DNA of 64,000 nucleotides from JACKAQ01 sp965227145 (lineage in GTDB: Bacteria; Calditrichota; Calditrichia; RBG-13-44-9; J075). The stretch covers positions 3,906,001 to 3,970,000 of the forward strand of contig OZ245730.1 in NCBI GenBank assembly GCA_965227145.1. Reading direction: 5' to 3'. Shown here in pieces: positions 63,501 to 64,000 of the stretch. The stretch's first letter is position 1. Each line of letters begins with the position of its first letter. The notes below the pieces were generated by a model, which was not told the origin of the DNA, did not search any database, and was given only the letters and a program-made list of their open reading frames with translations. The translations under genes and the position numbers were made by a program.

Positions 63501-64000
63501 CCAATATTTTTCTGTTGGGATTCCGGAAATTTGGTGACCATTGTTTTGTAATATTTACGCGCAAGTGCATATTTTTTATGCGCATAGTAAAGCTGGCCGG
63601 CAGATGCCAAAATTTCCGGGGTTCGCGGGGAATCCGGGAACAATTTGATGTAGTTGTCAAATGCTTCCGCCAGCATTTTTTCTTCTTTGCTCAAATCCTG
63701 AACCTGGCGATTGGCGAGTTGCTCATCATTATTATCGGACATCGTTTGAATTGCCCGGCTGAGTGTCACCAGCGAATCAGCGACGGTAATTGCGTTAATC
63801 GCTGCATCCAATTGGTGATCGGTTTCCAAATAATCGTTGCTAACACGAATATATTCGGTGAATGATTCTTCCAATCGTCCCAGTTTTGTATCCATTACGA
63901 AAGCCATTGACCAATTTATGTCGTAGGCATTTTCGTCTGTCGGATAATTTTGGAGATACGTCTGGCACAAATCGACGAATTGCGCATATTTTTGCCGTGA
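60572..64000 (-). CDS. Giant TPR protein with C-terminal beta-sandwich domain (5' end cut by the window)
   Basis: At least 1142 aa; the frame is open to the last base, so the start lies outside the window (the TTG at 63970 is internal). About 15 TPR-like units occur through ~1-800 (for example ALARKYYKTMVTKFPESQQ, AIETYNLLIENYPDSKQ and SIYEEFATRYPNDPKTIEAYYNRGEYYFDQ). The last ~250 residues are different: SRYTAGWNLLNFEDSGWNSAKDNGLPP, then YFRKKINFGSKPVGGFIAITGDNGYRLYLNDVYITG and GTNLFAVSVTDVDGPPRRGLRFYFF, a jelly-roll module like those at the start of alpha-L-rhamnosidase-type enzymes. It is the first visible gene of the ExbB-ExbD-AgmX operon and probably a periplasmic or outer-membrane component. 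Confidence 0.8.
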   Translation of the reverse strand, partial: SRQKYAQFVDLCQTYLQNYPTDENAYDINWSMAFVMDTKLGRLEESFTEYIRVSNDYLETDHQLDAAINAITVADSLVTLSRAIQTMSDNNDEQLANRQVQDLSKEEKMLAEAFDNYIKLFPDSPRTPEILASAGQLYYAHKKYALARKYYKTMVTKFPESQQKNIGLVSLMNSYFFLGQYQDAEIVAKKILVTEEIPESQVELAKSRIGESIFKNGERLEQENSYLEAAKEYRRVFEDAAAYVDFVDNALFRSARNFEQVGEWQQAIETYNLLIENYPDSKQVLASLGNIAADYKEIEDFSNVARTNERVFQTFPGTPEAENALFNASIFYAKAEAWADGVRTNNLYIQTYPSNPESKDLLFENARFYLKMDDLENANSIYEEFATRYPNDPKTIEAYYNRGEYYFDQNQIELAKIEFNKAIQRSEELKRTGQDPNLYFAAESNYKLGQILNTEYRAIKLGYPQEQLRAQLQQKRDRLGEVEQAFAKVVQSGSIRGFEAMYRIAEAYEELANSITEQEFPPNMTTEERLVQETQVFRAAVPAYEESVNRYKNVMVNIPVLAEKLDISLDSLPAEPVLPEPVVEDTSVVVQKEVEVDSSRQVALRWYGKTKEKISSIQFTVAERAADFIDEYLRVENPNQGMLSLVYDDQVLKTLVAPQVQVTIDAHLKNIAVANELGLENQYVKESRRKVLLTRGVLGDQYGDLTFDALGMYKSSLPNLENLIEQGESAVDEQGRDYYAYQDEYLMQIIYNSIDYAKIALAQYRNTITLAEENQINNDTRATIEQDMFNFAYEAGQTMLDLAESAQQKGDVFLERFDSTSNANFQLGSIFYGDQYYELSGNARNIFAAAYDISKETGTENIWTQLILANLVKLDPGTYLADMPREEKTLSSDVSWKASSRYTAGWNLLNFEDSGWNSAKDNGLPPTMIFQKFDSLGVSPTAIWIASIESGTGTGTLQNPLNMQDRSMDDAMQEVLIDTSGERQHSPDSLAKSAISNMENLAIDAGVSIEPDTLTAYFRKKINFGSKPVGGFIAITGDNGYRLYLNDVYITGVDSSGFQKVEIINFDTYSEFLQDGTNLFAVSVTDVDGPPRRGLRFYFFAEMLPGEISNVLENIRSKMGEQDVPAEQLKKVNTLNKNRITN

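Noticed and set aside
1..64000. CRISPR arrays, tRNA or rRNA genes, insertion sequences, prophage
   Set aside because: Looked for on both strands; no regularly spaced repeats, cloverleaf genes, transposase or phage genes were recognised.

Overview
The window is one 64-kb stretch of a Gram-negative chromosome, probably from the FCB superphylum and most like Calditrichota, Ignavibacteria or KSB1-type lineages. The evidence is two secreted proteins ending in type IX secretion (T9SS) sorting domains with the NYPNPFNP signature, an Oar-like TonB-dependent receptor, a GWxTD-family protein, a choice-of-anchor-B protein, an AgmX-type Tol/Ton system and many TPR proteins. The placement is inferred from protein character only. 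Shine-Dalgarno sites are common. Both sigma70-like (TTGTGA-N17-TATAAT) and Bacteroidetes-like (TTTG-N19-TAACTTTG) promoter candidates occur. I see no tRNA, rRNA, CRISPR array, prophage or insertion sequence.

Layout: 1-3.1 kb, end of a TonB-dependent receptor. 3.1-6.1 kb, a secreted NPP-type phosphodiesterase, YceH and a class I glutamine amidotransferase. 6.4-8.6 kb, an AbrB/PIN toxin-antitoxin pair followed by two degenerate relatives of the selenium-dependent molybdenum hydroxylase proteins YqeC and YqeB. 8.9-13.0 kb, a YceI protein, a TPR protein and a GCS2-CBS ligase. 13.5-22.7 kb, a complete cbb3 oxidase locus (SafE-like, CcoI, CcoS, CcoN-CcoO fusion, CcoQ, single-heme CcoP, CcoG, CcoH) and a response regulator; the ccoNO reading frame is interrupted by an apparent 1-base deletion. 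22.8-26.6 kb, the choice-of-anchor-B and GWxTD proteins. 27.0-32.0 kb, metH, a HAD hydrolase and pyrE. 32.1-34.8 kb, a CelD/BcsL-like acyltransferase and an SGNH protein.

34.8-46.5 kb is histidine biosynthesis: hisB, hisH, a T9SS-sorted secreted protein, hisF and a three-domain hisA-hisI-hisE fusion. Before hisB lies a short ORF with five His codons in 16 residues, followed by mutually exclusive antiterminator and terminator hairpins: a histidine attenuator. hisD is separated from the rest by an ECF-type sigma factor, a zinc-finger membrane anti-sigma-like protein and a convergent TPR-CHAT protease that probably acts outside the inner membrane. That three-gene locus is the best candidate here for an undescribed regulatory system.

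47.0-64.0 kb: a TPR lipoprotein and adenosine deaminase, then on the minus strand secA (with a 23-bp palindrome in its leader), nusB, phoH, a LysM protein, a small coiled-coil lipoprotein, aspS, and an energiser operon: a giant TPR protein with a beta-sandwich-like end (cut by the window edge), a small secreted protein, ExbB/TolQ, two different ExbD proteins and an AgmX/TonB-like transducer.
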